Origin: Caprimulgus europaeus
Taxonomy: Eukaryota > Chordata > Aves > Caprimulgiformes > Caprimulgidae
NCBI GenBank assembly: GCA_907165065.1
Contig: OU015524.1
Span: 28,628,295-28,692,294 of the forward strand
Direction of reading: 5' to 3'
DNA: 64,000 bases
This document shows, piece after piece, positions 42,501-56,800 of the stretch. Position 1 is the first letter of the stretch. Every line of letters begins with the position of its first letter. The position numbers and the translations under genes were made by a program. The notes below the pieces were generated by a model that was not told the origin of the DNA, ran no database searches, and saw only the letters and a list, made by a program, of their open reading frames with translations.

Positions 42501-45500
42501 GAGGTTCAACAAGACCAAGTGCCGGGTCCTGCACTTGGGTCACAACAACCCCATGCAACATTACAGGTTTGGGGAGGAGTGGCTGGAAAGCTGCCTGGCA
42601 GAGAGGGACCTGGGGGTGTTGGTCGACAGCCAGCTGGATATGAGCCAGCAGTGTGCCCAGGTGGCCAAGAAGGCCAATGGCATCCTGGCCTGTATCAGAA
42701 ATAGTGTGGCCAGCAGGAGTAGGGAAGTGATCGTGCCCCTGTACTCGGCACTGGTGAGGCCCCACCTCGAATACTGTGTTCAGTTTTGGGCTCCTCACTT
42801 CAAGAAAGACACTGAAGTGTTGGAGCATGTCCAGAGAAGGGCAACAAAGCTGATGAAAGGTCCAGACAACCAGTCTTATGAGGAGCAGCTGAGGGAATTG
42901 GGGTTGTTTAGTCTGGAGAAAAGGAGGCTGCAGGGAGATCTTCTCACTCTCTACAACTACCTGATAGGAAGTTACAGCAAGGTGAGTCTTGGTCTCTTCT
43001 CCCAAGCAACAAGCAATAGGACAATAGGAAATGGCCTCAGGTTGCACCAGGGGAGGCTGAGATTGGATACTGGGAAAAATTTATTCACCAAAAGGGTCAT
43101 CAAGCATTGGAACAGGCTGCCCAGGGAAGTGGTGGAGTCACCATCCCTGGAGGTATTTAAAAGACACATAGATATGGTGCTTAGTGACATGGTTTAGTGG
43201 CAGACTTGGAGTGTTAGGTTTACAGTTGGACTCAATTATCTTAAAAGTCTTTTCCAACCAAAACAATTCCATGATTATTCTTCTTCACCTACGTAATGTG
43301 ATTCCTATTCTTTATAAGCTAGTCTCCATACTGGCCCTGGCACTTCTCAGATAAATAAGGAGACAAGAATGTAGCCTCAAAAACACATTACTATTCAAGG
43401 TATAAGCCACCCTAGAAAACATCTACTTTTAAGAACAACTCTGAAACATCAAAGTCCTTCCACTTGCATCCTCCTTTTCATAGCATCTGCTCTAAACGAA
43501 GCAAAATTCTCCAAATCATATCGGTGCATTGAGAAAGGTGCTGTTTAGAGGTTTCTCTAGCAGCAAAGCAGAGCAGAGAGAACCTTGGGCAGCCTCAAAA
43601 TTTCAGAGAGACATTATCATTACCTGCCCCTCCCCCTCCCCACCAAGCAGCAAAAACCAGGGGGAGAAATATGAACAGAGTTAAAAATGAACATGTCTCC
43701 AAACTGAGCAGTGCCTTAACATTGTACCTCGTACTTCATTACATGCTGTACTTCCCAACCTTACAAACACTGTAATACATAAAAACAGTTTTCCCCCCAT
43801 GGTTTATTCCTCTCCATTTTAGACTTCACATCTGTGATTACACTTTTGCTGAAAAGTTAGTGACAATTCTAGTACATTTCACTAAAAGTCCATCAATGAC
43901 TTTTAAATTTTACAAGAAGTCTTCCTAGCAGACCAGAGGGGCCTCAGAAGGCAGAGTTACAGTCACTTCAGAGCAACAAAATGAGTCAAAAGCAGAGTTT
44001 ACTGCAAAGGACTAGGAGAGTCCACTCCCAGTTCCCCAACAGAATATTACAGAAGATCAGACACTGACTAGGTACAGATGTATAATTTCCATTGATACTG
44101 GATTAAACATTTGTAAAATCAAAGCAGGGTTCTTCTTTATCATTATAGTTTTCCAGAAAAGTGTACTATATGGTCCTAACTTGTTCCATATACATAAACT
44201 TGTGTTCACTGAGTTTAATTTGAGCTCCAATTTAAACATTTAAAAATGTTCAAAATACACTGTTCCTAAATAAACACATTGTGCTGTATGACATAACTCT
44301 TCCCAGACCTTTCTCTTGCATTCTGTGACTTTACTGAAGCGAAGCACTACAGCCACAGCTATGCAGCACCATGCCTTTTGAGATTTCCAGAAATCTTTAC
44401 ATTCTACTTGATCTCTCAGAAAAGTTTCACTAAATAAAATAAAAGCAAAACAGGCAGAGCACCATTTGGAACAGACACACTGTCTGAGTATTTATAAGAA
44501 CTACAAGAGATTCAAGTTTAAAAGAGATGCCCAGAGGCTTCCAGGTACTTTCCCTTACCATCACATTATCAAACCAAATGAGCATTTGTAATTTCTCAGG
44601 GTCCATGGCAGGAAAATATTTTAAAACAAAATTGCTTATTCCATTGACATGAATGTTGCTTGTTTTGTAACTGCATGGTTTTCTGAAGCTGCAGCTGCAG
44701 ACATCATTAAGCAGGCACGACAAAGGGAGCACTACATCCCCAGAAGGAATATGAACAGGGAAAAGGAAGAACGGTAACTTGCATACTTAGAGCAGACTCA
44801 GCAATTTACATCCAAATGTCAAGACAGAGATCAAATTTCATCAGGTTCCTACGATATCTCTGTGGAGGAAAGATTTTTCTTCCACCACTAACTCAGACAG
44901 GTCTGAATACCATTGCTCTGTCTAGAAAGAAGTCTACTCTTCGTTCTTATAAAGATCGGTATTTAAGAGTCATATAGCTAAAAACAAGCTTAGATGGTAA
45001 ATATTCCAGCATATAGTTTTAAGAAAATGTTTGCCTATAAAAGTGAAGGACTGTGATCAACTGGAGTCTTTTATAAAAACATGAGAAAGGGACTGGCACT
45101 GTCTTAGTGACAGATTTTTCACTGGGTGTTAGAGAAAGAATGAATTAAAGTCTCAAGGATGCTACTGTACATCTTGAGTCCAATTCTGTCCAACAGGGTA
45201 TCACGTTTAAGCTGTACATGACTATAAGCTGCCCCAGACAGAGGCTTTCTCCTCTGGTATTTGTGGATGCAGCAGTAAATTAATATAGATTCTGGTAAAC
45301 CTGCTTCACAATTGTCTGTGAGCCTGGCAGCTATGGAGAGAGGTAGGCCAGTTTGGATGTACTTGCAGGATGGAGCCCCTCAGTTGCAGCAGGTTAAATG
45401 GAAAGACTCCAAAACACCCAATAGACCTGCAGAGTGACTGCAATCACCCAGAGACTTAACTCACCCATTTTGAAGAAGAGTCCAAGATACTCCTCATATC

Positions 45501-48500
45501 CCAAAAATCCAAAGAGTCATTGGCTATTCTGCTATCAGTCTCCTTTCTCCTTCATTTTAAATACAAATATTAGCCTCGAGACCCATACTTCCTAGCAAAT
45601 GCCTTCTTTCACTGACACAAATATATTTACAAAGAGCAGCTCTCTGGTTCTTGTAAACTGGATTTTCCCAAAGGAATACTTGCTCCACTTGAAATACCTT
45701 AACTTTAAAAATACTAAGCAGTATGCATCATCAAGAAACTGTTTTGGAGAACTGTTAATTCAGAAGAGGAAAATTTTAATGATACATACATACTGCTTAA
45801 TGGTTTAGTAACTACCAGAGAAGCAGAGTTTTCTTCAGCTTCATTTTACAATATTATATAAAGCTGCTCTTAAGTGGATTGTGCTCCATTAAATACAATG
45901 GCAGAAAAAAGGGGAGGGAACAAACATAACAGGAATTTCTCTGAAGTCTGGGTAGATTTGCTCTACTCTATTTGCCTTAGCTTTTAAAAGAAATGTAAAA
46001 ACTTAAATTAAAAAAAAAAACAACAGCTAATTTGCCATGTAGACAGCCTGCTATAAACTGACAGCATGTTTTATAAGTTTTCCAGTATTTCCTGTTTTTT
46101 TAGTTTGCCTTTCCTACAAAGTTTGTTCTAGATAGTCCTGCATACTGACTGAGATCAGACTAGTGGGGCTGTACCTGTTTGAATCACCTCCTTTCTCCCC
46201 TCAAAAAGGCTGGTGGTAGAACCACTTTTGCAAGTGCAGCACCTGATTCAGAAGACTCAAAGAAACGGGGCGTAATGTGCTGAAGTATCTATAAACAGCA
46301 GCCAGAGGGATGCAGTAGACAGCAGAACAATGCCTTGAACTTGACTTGGAAAAAACAAAAGTATAAAACGTCTGCTCTGTAGCCCATTCAAATTCGGTTC
46401 ACTAATTGATGTGACAATATAATCACTTCTCTAGAAAGCTGCCCAGATTAAGTGGGACCACCTCAACTGTTGTCCATGGTAATACATCACTCATCTTAGC
46501 AAGTTTTTTCTCACTCACTGCAGGAGCTGCTCTCTCAGTACTCACAGCACTGAAAATAGACAAGATCTAGCCCAGCAGGGAAGTCAATAAGAAGCCAGCA
46601 AAATGGGTGCCACCAGGCGATCATCTGACACATCACTTTAAAACTTCCTGAAACAAGTTTTCACGGTGTAGAAAAAAGAACACAACATTTACACAAATGT
46701 ACATAGATAGGCAAAAAGATAAGTAAGAAGAGCATCATATACCAGGTGTTTCTTCCTTTTCAAGTAAATAATTAAGTGTAAAATAAGGTTGAGTGAGCTT
46801 TCAACTCAGATCAATTTAAAATGCCTCAAATTACTAGCACATAAAAGGAAATAATGTACCTTCTACAGCTACACCACTGACAGAACCATGGCTTAAAGCT
46901 CAACATCTCACTGGCACACAGAATGAAGGCCAAAATGCTTCAATTACCTGTTTCTGTAGCAGTGCTGGCACCTATACGCACCTACCCCACCGACAGCCTG
47001 CACCAGAGACAAACCCCTCAGTTCTGTTGGGAAAACTGTCTGGGAGGACACACAGTGAACCTGGTCAGACCGCTGGTCTGTACTAAAAACTCCAAAACTG
47101 TTTCGATCACCACATTTATTTTTACTTTAAACAAACAAACAAACAAAACCACTCTCTCTCCCTTCCTCCACACTCCCAAAAATAAACAAGAAACAGATCA
47201 GTGCCTCAAACTGGCCCACTTCGGGCAAAAAGGAAACACTGGTTACTTAGCCTGGCATTAGTGTGAAAATACATGTACTTCAAATTGAAAATTTGACTGG
47301 TCTGTCCAAAAACTACATTAAAAAAACCCTACCGAAACCCATAAAATCAGTAGACATTTTGATTTTACTTACTAAAAACTGGGTATGATATTATCAGGAT
47401 ATATCACCAAGAAACATTACCAACACTAGAAATAGGTAACTAAGCATATAATGGAAAGTCCAACACTCTTGCCCAGAGCTCTGGACAATTCTGCTCATTT
47501 AGTTCTTCTACAAAAGTATAAAATTACAAGTGGAAAGAGGAAAAAAAAAATAATTAAAAAATAGCATATCACATCTTGCAGTGCACTGCCAGGTAGGCTT
47601 CCAAATGTCAGAATACACAACTCAATGACAAGTAATAAAAGTTTCCAGGAAAACATCCTGGCTGAAAACAAGAAGTCTGGCATTCATTTTCGTAAAGGGC
47701 CAGTGAAGGGGAGGCAGAGGAAGAGAATTCCACACTCCTATTTTTCCCAAGAGCTTTTGAGAGCTGTTCCGTAAACTCACTCACCAGAAACGGAGAAAAA
47801 TGCAGCAAGCTTTAAATGTCTGTATCGTCTTTCACTGCCTAAGCACCATCTCTAACCATAAGTAATGCAGTCCAAAGTCACAGACGTCATGTAACCAATG
47901 TCATAATCATGCCTACACCAAACCCAAATAAAATCCACATGAAATCAAGGATCTGCTTGTACTGTTTCTGTCAGTTTCGGGATCGATGCCACAGTTTGGT
48001 AAAATTATGATATTAAATACATAGTAAGTTGCCTATCTTCTACCTGGAAAGTGTTTCTGTAAGTTGTATAAAGCCAGCGTATGCCAATTCAAATGCACCC
48101 CTGTGCCTCGATTGCAGCAGATGATGCTTAAAGTAGTCTCCAATATTTTTCACCTAAAAAAAAGAAAAAAGCTATTTTAAATTATATCTAGACAATTCAT
48201 TTATACATGCACGATACTTCTGCAATCAAAAGCAGCAATCCTTCCCCTGGCTGAAAAAGATGCTAGCAAAAGCAAAAAGCAACTGTAAGTCCTATCTTAA
48301 GAAAGCATTTACTTTAAGGATAACAAATATTATACTAATTTTGCAGGTTGAAGGCCAAAAAAAAAACCAACCAACAACAAAAAAACCAACCAACCATAAG
48401 AGTAGCTATTTGTCCAAGAGGAATACAGATTTTAAGAAAAGATTGGGACAATCCTGATTTTCAGAGGAAATCAACTTAGAATTCTTCTGGTTTGCCTTCA

Positions 48501-51500
48501 CTCTCTGCTAAAATCCCAAAGAAAATATCTACTACATCATAAAAGTAGAAACAAACATTTACAAAAAATATCCAGAAAAAAGATAAAAAATTCAAACTTC
48601 AAATACTGTACCAAATGGAAACTAATCTACCTTAGCTATTTTTAAGGTTATAGGATTCTGCCTAATTGCCTTCGAGTACTAGAAACAATTTTAAAATAAA
48701 AGAAGATACTGTACATGAGTAGGAATGAAAGCTACATTTAAAAGTCTGGAAAAGCTAAATGCTGTAACTAAGCTTTCAGATAGTTACTTTCTAGAGCTGT
48801 TATCAAGTTTTTAAAGCAGGTTGGAAGTTTACAATTCTACACAATCTCATTCTACAAGCAGAGATGCTTTTTATTCTATTTCTAACTCTCAACAACTTTC
48901 AAGGTCTCAAGGAAACTTCCAGTATCTTTTGCTTAAACACATAGTAGGTATTTCATTCTATTATGCAAAATTTTCTTCAAGAATATTTTCTGAGTACTTC
49001 AGCAAGAAGTTCTTCAAAGCTTTTATATAAAATGAAGCACTAAATCATTTTCTTATAAAAGTCTCCTTATTCTGTTATTTGTAAAATAACATACTTTAAC
49101 AGTCTGACAAGTAATTAAGATGTCAGTTAATTTCATATGTAGCTACATATGGTTTTCCACCCTACTGATAAGTAATTCATATTTCCCAAGCAACAAGACT
49201 GCAGTAAAATGGAATAAGTCAGTCTACTTATTACTTCCTGCAGCTAAAACCCACCTAACATGAAACAAACAATATAATTGGAGATACTTGAGCTCAAACA
49301 GCTATTTCTCTGAGTAGATTTTAAACTAGCTTATATACCTACAAGGGTTTCAGCTTTGTAGCCCAAAAGCAGGAGGAAATGCCCTTTTTTCAGAAGGAAC
49401 TGACCCACAGACAGACCAACTCTCCAGGTGTGTAAACAAAACCAAACATATGCAAACCCCATTACTGTCCTGTTCCACCACCATCCTTGTGTTTTTAGAA
49501 TAATTCATATGGATTTTTCTTTTTCATGTAGTATTTTTCTTTCTGAGCTTTTTCCAACAGCCACACTGACAATAAGCTTACTTCAAACTGAATTCTGACA
49601 TACCACTTCCACTCATAGGCTCGAGTTTGAAGAAAAAGCATTGTCATAACTCAGTTCTTGCAAATGACACAGGACTGATCCTGAGGCAAGCACCTAAATA
49701 CGGATTCTTATCCAATAGAATCATGCCATCCATGAGCATCCAGCTTCCTTGTGTCATAAAATCGGTACTTCATATGTCAGGATGGAGAACAAGTCAAGGA
49801 ATTCACATTCTCTACAACATTATGAAGATCCATAGCCACTGTAAGAAAAGGTGACCCTACCAAGTCTGCTTGCACAGGAAATAACACCCCAGTTCAAGTT
49901 AAAAAATTCAAATATGGAATGGGGAGCAAGTATCCTAAATACATTTTATCATCTTGGTCAAAAACCAAGAGTACAACAGGTTATTCTTACTAATGCAACA
50001 ATCAAACATTCACAGGGCCATGCTTGCTGCTGAGAACAAGAATCTCAGTATCCAAGACAAATTTTGTACAAGAGGTTCTGAAAGTATTCTAAAAAACTGT
50101 TGGTACTTTTGTGCCTCCACATCTTATTTTCCTGGCAGTAAGATGACACTACTTAGAGAATAAAGATGGACAACTTTAAAGGAAAGCTCTACATGCATAA
50201 GGTACCAAAATTCGATTCCCTTATTTCTCAGTACTGAAAAGTGTTTAATAAAAGTCTGTAGCCACAGCAGTTCTGGTACTGACATTTCTAAATATTTATG
50301 ATGAAATCCCCCCTTTTTCTTTTTTAGGTACAATAGGGTAATGACATTTACAAAAACTGCAGAGAAAATGCCCAGCTTCTTCCCATAATATTTGTTAAGC
50401 ATTCAGCAAAATTGTATTTCCTTGTGTATTTCCTTACAAGCCTGAGGATAAATCAGGATTTAAAACTGACTTCTCATCAATTAGCATTCTTCAAATTAAA
50501 ACGCAGATATTCTGTTTTACAGGAAGATCTCAGAAGTACACAGAATCTAACAAGGCATCTATAGGAAAAGAAAACACGCTTAATAACAGCATTTCTGAAA
50601 GGGTAGCTACAAATGTCTCTAAATAAAGATGGAAATGGTACAGTTAGAGCTGACTCATGCTAAAAATGCCAATTCCTTTTTGACTTGGAGCAGATGAAGG
50701 AACATAATAGTGGAAATGCATATCTGTTCTCTCATCTACCCTCCAGACCTCTGCAACAATACAAGCACAGCTGTTAACCAGATGAAAAAGCGATGGCTAC
50801 AGACGATGCAAGAAAGATACTAATGTTATTTCCATGGCATCACAACATTAGATAACATAAGAAATAAGATCTGCAGTACATTATACTATTATATGACAGA
50901 AAGTTCTAACACCTAAGAAAAAACTAAATAAATACTGTTCTGTTGGAAAGAATGAGACGTTAAAAAATAGTATGTCTTGCATATTTCAATCTTCCATGGA
51001 GTGACTGGTTTTGTTGAAACCATATGGAAATGAAAAGGTCATCAATTAAAAACAGAAATTTAATAAACAGAAAATATTTCCCAAATAAATGCCTGTGGTA
51101 ATCTAATTTCTTGTAAACACTGCACTCAACATTCTACTGGAGACCCAGATGGCATATTAACATTTCTGATCTCTTAAATAAAAAAATTGGAGTAAAAAGA
51201 GTCACATTACATACAAATTATTCATAATTCAATCTCCTACATAGGACAAGACTATGACTAGTCTGCCTGTTTGACTTTCAGAATTATTGATTATGAAGTT
51301 CAGCAAAATCCCAAAATCTACAGTTCAAAATGAAAGAAAAGACACTTTGAATATTAAGTCAGTTTAGAAGATTTTTAGCAACTCTATTAATGCCTAATAT
51401 ATACAAATACATATATATATATATATATATAGATAGATAGATAGGCATTGGTATCCCTGAACACAGCATACATCCTATAAATACCCCAATGCAATCAGAA

Positions 51501-53787
51501 TTGGTATTCCTTGAGTTTTTTAGCTATGTTTAGTTTTTTCTTCACTTACCTGCAAGTACTATGGTTTTGCTTTCTGAATACCACTTTTTCAAAAAAAAGA
51601 CTGTTGACCAAGTATAATAAAACAAGAAAACTATGAGAAGAATATGGCAATAAAAATACTTTTCCCATACAGAAAGCAGATTGAAAAAAAGGTTTTCAGA
51701 AAACTGCCTTCCCTCCCCAGAAAGTGAAGATTTTATAATAAAAAGTACTTCCCTACCTGTTCTACTGTAATCAGCCCATCTGAAGATTCAGATGCAGCCT
51801 GTGAAGGCAAAAGTTTACACAGTGTCCCTAAGAGCAGAGACACTTCCTTCATGCTTCTCCAGCAACATACAAGAACCATTTGGGCTGTGACATCACATGT
51901 TTGCCTTTCTTTACCTTAAAAATGAAAAAAACCAACGAATGTAATGCTGTAACTCAAGGTTGTCAGACATAGACTTCTAATTTAAACTTAATTTAGCGTG
52001 ATCTACTTACTTAGCTACAAAAAAAATTTCTAAACTTGTTAACCCAAGAGGTTATTCAGTTCTGCTGACCCCAACTGCTTCCACTCCTGAACACTCATTG
52101 TACTTTATTCTGCTTGGAAAAGGCAGTGGCATACCATTGCACCAGGAAACCACTATTTTAAAGAGTAAAGGTCTTTTAATCACAATTCGTATTCACCTGT
52201 ACAGTGAGCTGTGTAAACACCTACAACTTTGGAGCCAGGCTGCAACAAACTCTATAGCAATCATCAACCCATCACTGACTACGTTACAGTTTTTAACCCA
52301 GGTGTCCCCACAAGAAGAGTTCTGGCAAAGGCATGACTTTTTTATGCAACATCTCCATCTGGTGGCCACCGTGCTCCTTGAACATATTTACAGACCACGA
52401 AACAAAACATATGGCCCAACCAAAACTATTTTAAACACAGGAAAAAATATGTGAGGAGAGAAAGTTCAAATATTTAAGACTTAAAAGGCTTGCATAAACG
52501 ACTAAATTTTAAAATGTACAGATATTCCATAAATTTACGCTGGCATACATGAAATACGCCAAAGTTTACAAGTTCTTTATCACTGTAAGCTTAAATTTCA
52601 TAGTTGCTATCCATTAAAGTCGACAATCTAACATTTTACCACTGGAACCTTTCAACCAGAAGCTTCTGCTTATATAATTTCATGCAAAAAGTTTTATTGC
52701 ATGAACGTATTCCCCACTAGTCTTGTGTACACTGGAGAGGGAAATCACACTAACACCTTTCAACAAGAAACGCATTAAAAGCACTGCTTGACAGAAAGGT
52801 GTTAAAGATTACCTGGCCAGCACAGTTAAGGCAACAGAGCCCAGGCCAATATCAAAACAAGTCATTTTCACTTGTGCTCTAAGAGAGATTAACGACAATC
52901 TTCCAGAAACACAGTGAATTAGTCTTTAAAACCATGCCCATGAATAACTAGCTTCTGACAGATTTATTGAAGAACTGAAACATTATACACAGCAAGTAAC
53001 TTCCAATTTTGATCTCCCACTTAAAATGCCTGCTCTATAAAGAATATCTTGATTTAATTACTAGTACAGCATTGGATTTACCTCTCATTTCTGTGCAAAT
53101 ATTTTCCATTGGCCTGTGGTTAGCCAGCTTTTCGGACTCCACTTTGCAGTGCTCTTTCAAAATTTTTGCTTGCATAAAATAATCGTTTGTGTCCTGTGGT
53201 TGTATCTCATGCAGAATCATCTGCAGACGACCTGCACTTTCTACACATTAAACAAGAGGGATATTTAAGACAGTTTTCTTTTTTACTTCTAGTTCTTCAT
53301 ACAAATGTAATTATTTTGGGTATGTAAGTACAGAAGAAAGCTATTAGCACTAAAAAACAAGTATAAAACTATAGCAATTACAAGGACTGAGGAAGAAAGA
53401 AAACTGGACTTTACAGTCATCTGTTTTGAAACATATGCAGCAACACAATCTGCAAATACGGGGGGCAGGGGTTTAGTGCAGAACTCAAGACAATCTCTAT
53501 CAAAGTTAAGAGAGTTAAGATTATGACAGAAAATGAGAAATTGAAATGGTGGGGTGCTCTAGTTCTGAATTGTTGTAAAACAAAAAGAACTTTAAGAGAT
53601 TCAGATTTTAACAGAATTCTTTTGGGGTTTTGTTTGTTTGTTTACCTGAATCACTATCCATTGGAATAAGACCCTCTGGTGACGAGCTCTGCACTACTGG
53701 TGATACTACAGCAGAGAGTTTGTATGACATCAGAATGAGCCTGGCCACCATTTCCTTCCATTCGGCAACCAACGTCAAGTTACTTAA

Positions 53788-53855
<68 letters not shown>

Positions 53856-56800
53856 GTAAGTAAATAAAACCCCAACATAACATGGATTAAAAATAATTTT
53901 ATATTTAAAAGAAACAACTGAAAAGACAAACACTTCCACAACAGTATTTATGAGAACTATAAATAGGGTACAGTCTGAAAAGTCCTAAGACTGAGTTTAA
54001 TACAAAGGAAGTACCCAACAGCTAGCTAAACAGTGCAGCAGCCACTGAAAGCCACAGGTGCTGTATTTTGTTACAAATAACACCTTTATGTTCTGAGCAG
54101 CTCTTCCACTGTGCTTAAATAGAGAGTTATGACTTCCTATTTAGCAGTACATTTTACTTACTTAAAAGGCAATTGCTGCAAAGCCCCAGTTATACAGTGC
54201 ACTCTCCCATACATTGGGAATGATGCTGCTGCTTGAAGCAGAGACTTCTTTGCTTGAAGTATTTCTTCTTCAACATTCATCAACAAATGCTTGATAACTA
54301 AAATTTTTAAAAGTACAGATTTGCATTATACATACATAAATATATTGTATTTTCAAAGAAACAAATCTGCTTTAAAGAAACAGGAATAAAGCCTGTTTAC
54401 ATAAAAATTCAGTGGAAAATGCACAGCAATTTCCTTGTTTATACTTTTCACTCTTTTGTCATTTAAATAAAAGTTATTGTAGATTTTCAGTTATCTAAAC
54501 TCCAGCAGTATTTGTTATAGTCAATTTATTCTATCTGAATCAAACAGCAGCTGTGAGAAGCACAGCCCAGATCCTATACTCAGGGACAATCCCACAGCTC
54601 ATACCGAAGTCAAGAAGAGTTATCTAACACATACAGAGAGTCAGACTTCACCCTTAGGGCCAGGTTAATACAACAAACAGTTCAGCAGAATACTAAAGAT
54701 TGGAAGCTCATGGTTAAATATTTGAATCTTACATTAGCCACTAAAGAACCTGAACAATTTTCAAGGGTACGTGTCTATTTTATTTATATCAAGTGGCACC
54801 TCAATGTCAGAATCAGAATTAATTATAGACTCGAATTACAAACTACAGGTAAGTAACAAGAGGAGATACTGTATGACAAGGAGACATGAGGTTACCCATG
54901 CATTTTCCTATTTCATGGCAACCACAGCCACATCTCAAAATCATGATTTCACTGATTCTGAAGAAAGCTTTAATAGGCAGCAGTAGAGAAGCCAATAATG
55001 GCACAAAATAATATACAATAGTTGAGTTAACTACAATTTACATCCAATGCTTTATTAGAAATAATCAATTTAAAGATTTTAGTTTTACTGCAAATTATAA
55101 AAGGTGGAGAAAGTCCGTTTAATAAATTTGCCAAATCTGCCAGAACTAGAGTCTCTCAGCTTTCGTCCAGAGTCACTAAACCAAAGAAAAATATCCCACA
55201 TGTGAACAAAGCCTAATTACTACAGAAATGTACGTACAGGACTGCAAGCCACTCAAAAAAAATGGTGCCAAGTCAAAAGAGTTCCAAGGGGCAGCGTTGC
55301 AAATATCAAGTACTGGAACACGACACAGAACAACTGTGGCTGCCTTCACTCTGGGTGAGCAAGCTCTTAGAGGAAGCAGAGGTTCCTCTCCTGCCCTTCA
55401 CGTGCACAGTTTCGTCAGGCTAGTTACCACATCATCAATGTCACTTTTCCTCTGATCAAAATAGTAAAAAAGGCCATCTTCTAAGAAGATTTGATAGCCT
55501 CAACATGAACAGGACTAGATTTAAGATCTTACTAAGGCACCTGGCTTCTTAACAGCAAAACAAAATATACTTAAAATCCTATTAAAAATAGACTTCACTT
55601 ACTCCTTTACCAAAAGCCTTAAGGAATAGCAGTAAGGTTTCAAATAAGTATAAAAAAAACATGAGGGTTTAGTTCCTCAAAAGCTTACCTGCTAAAGTGT
55701 TCTTCTCCACTGTACTTACTGATGTGTTTTCCTCCACCTGGGGATTATGCTCAACCCATTTCCCTAAACAAATCTGCTGTAATCCTTTATGATGAACTAA
55801 GAAGTTCAACAAATATGAAGCAGTGACACAATCGTATGGCTTGGTACTTGTGCTAAGATCCACTGCTGCCTGGAATAGGAGATCTAGACTTTCAGAATCC
55901 TAAAAAAAAAAAAATCCAATATTGCTTATTTTATTGAGCTTTCACATTGATTTAATTAAGCTACTTAGCACCTTGGAATCTAAGAATCTGCTTTTCAGCA
56001 AGTCTTCTGGTACATATTTCTTAGAAACACTTACTTTGTACACAGATCATCTTACACTCAAAGCATGCATGTATATGTATTTAACAAAGACACAATCACA
56101 TACACACTGAGGATGGGGACGTCATTTAAAAAGGAGTATTCAAACATGCTGTACTTCACAGGAGGATGCTATTTTTTGTTCTGTTTTGTTTTCTTCAATA
56201 TACTGTGTTTTATCTGCTAATGGACATCAGAGAGAAGCACAGTTTATCGGGAAGCAGTATTTGTTCACCACTATTTCCAAATTTAAATGTACCTTTTAAT
56301 GAAGTAATAAACAGAAAAATCAATATCAAGTCAAAGGGCAAAATTTGGGAGAAATCAAAACAGACAATCAGATAATGAAATGAATTTCTTAAAATACAAG
56401 AGTAACCAAGTCAAAATGCCTCAATCATTTACAATGGGAAGTCACAGTTAAGCAAAGAGCTTGCACTAACTATCTCTGTGATAGTTCATAGTTATACCAA
56501 ACGAACTCCCCGGAATCCTTCACCCATTAGTGAAACAAGGCTCCTTAGGTAAGGGCAGAAGCTGTGTAAAAACTTATAGAAGATGGAAATGATGAACACT
56601 ACTGCAGGCAACTTGGACTGACTTCTAATTTTCATGAATTACGCTTAGTACTTAATCCAAGTACCTGGTATAATATAGAACATCAATCTTTCACAAAATT
56701 ATTCTCTTTAAACTATTTTTAATTACATACCAGTAAATTAAATGCAACATCCTGTAGTTTCATCAAAAGCCCAAACGCCAGAACTTTTACTTCCTCAAAA

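Larger units (their letters stand above)
39099..48043 (-). other. THADA intron between exons 14 and 15 (8.9 kb)
   Basis: Contains the CR1 copy at 41.9-43.3 kb. The rest is unique AT-rich sequence, with a slightly GC-richer segment at about 40340-40880 that carries a 103-codon plus-strand frame of no recognised family and an (AAAC)n run at about 47130-47150. Confidence 0.92.
48154..51756 (-). other. THADA intron between exons 13 and 14
   Basis: A 3.6 kb AT-rich intron with the CCAA-type and TA/GATA simple repeats listed separately. Nothing coding recognised. Confidence 0.92.

Noticed and set aside
42385-43047. 220-codon minus-strand open frame
   Set aside because: It is the antisense shadow of the CR1 reverse-transcriptase remnant at 42472-43197, whose plus-strand translation is clearly the real one.
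52098-52454. 118-codon plus-strand open frame
   Set aside because: It has no recognised similarity, lies antisense in a THADA intron and lacks promoter or splice context; chance length is plausible.
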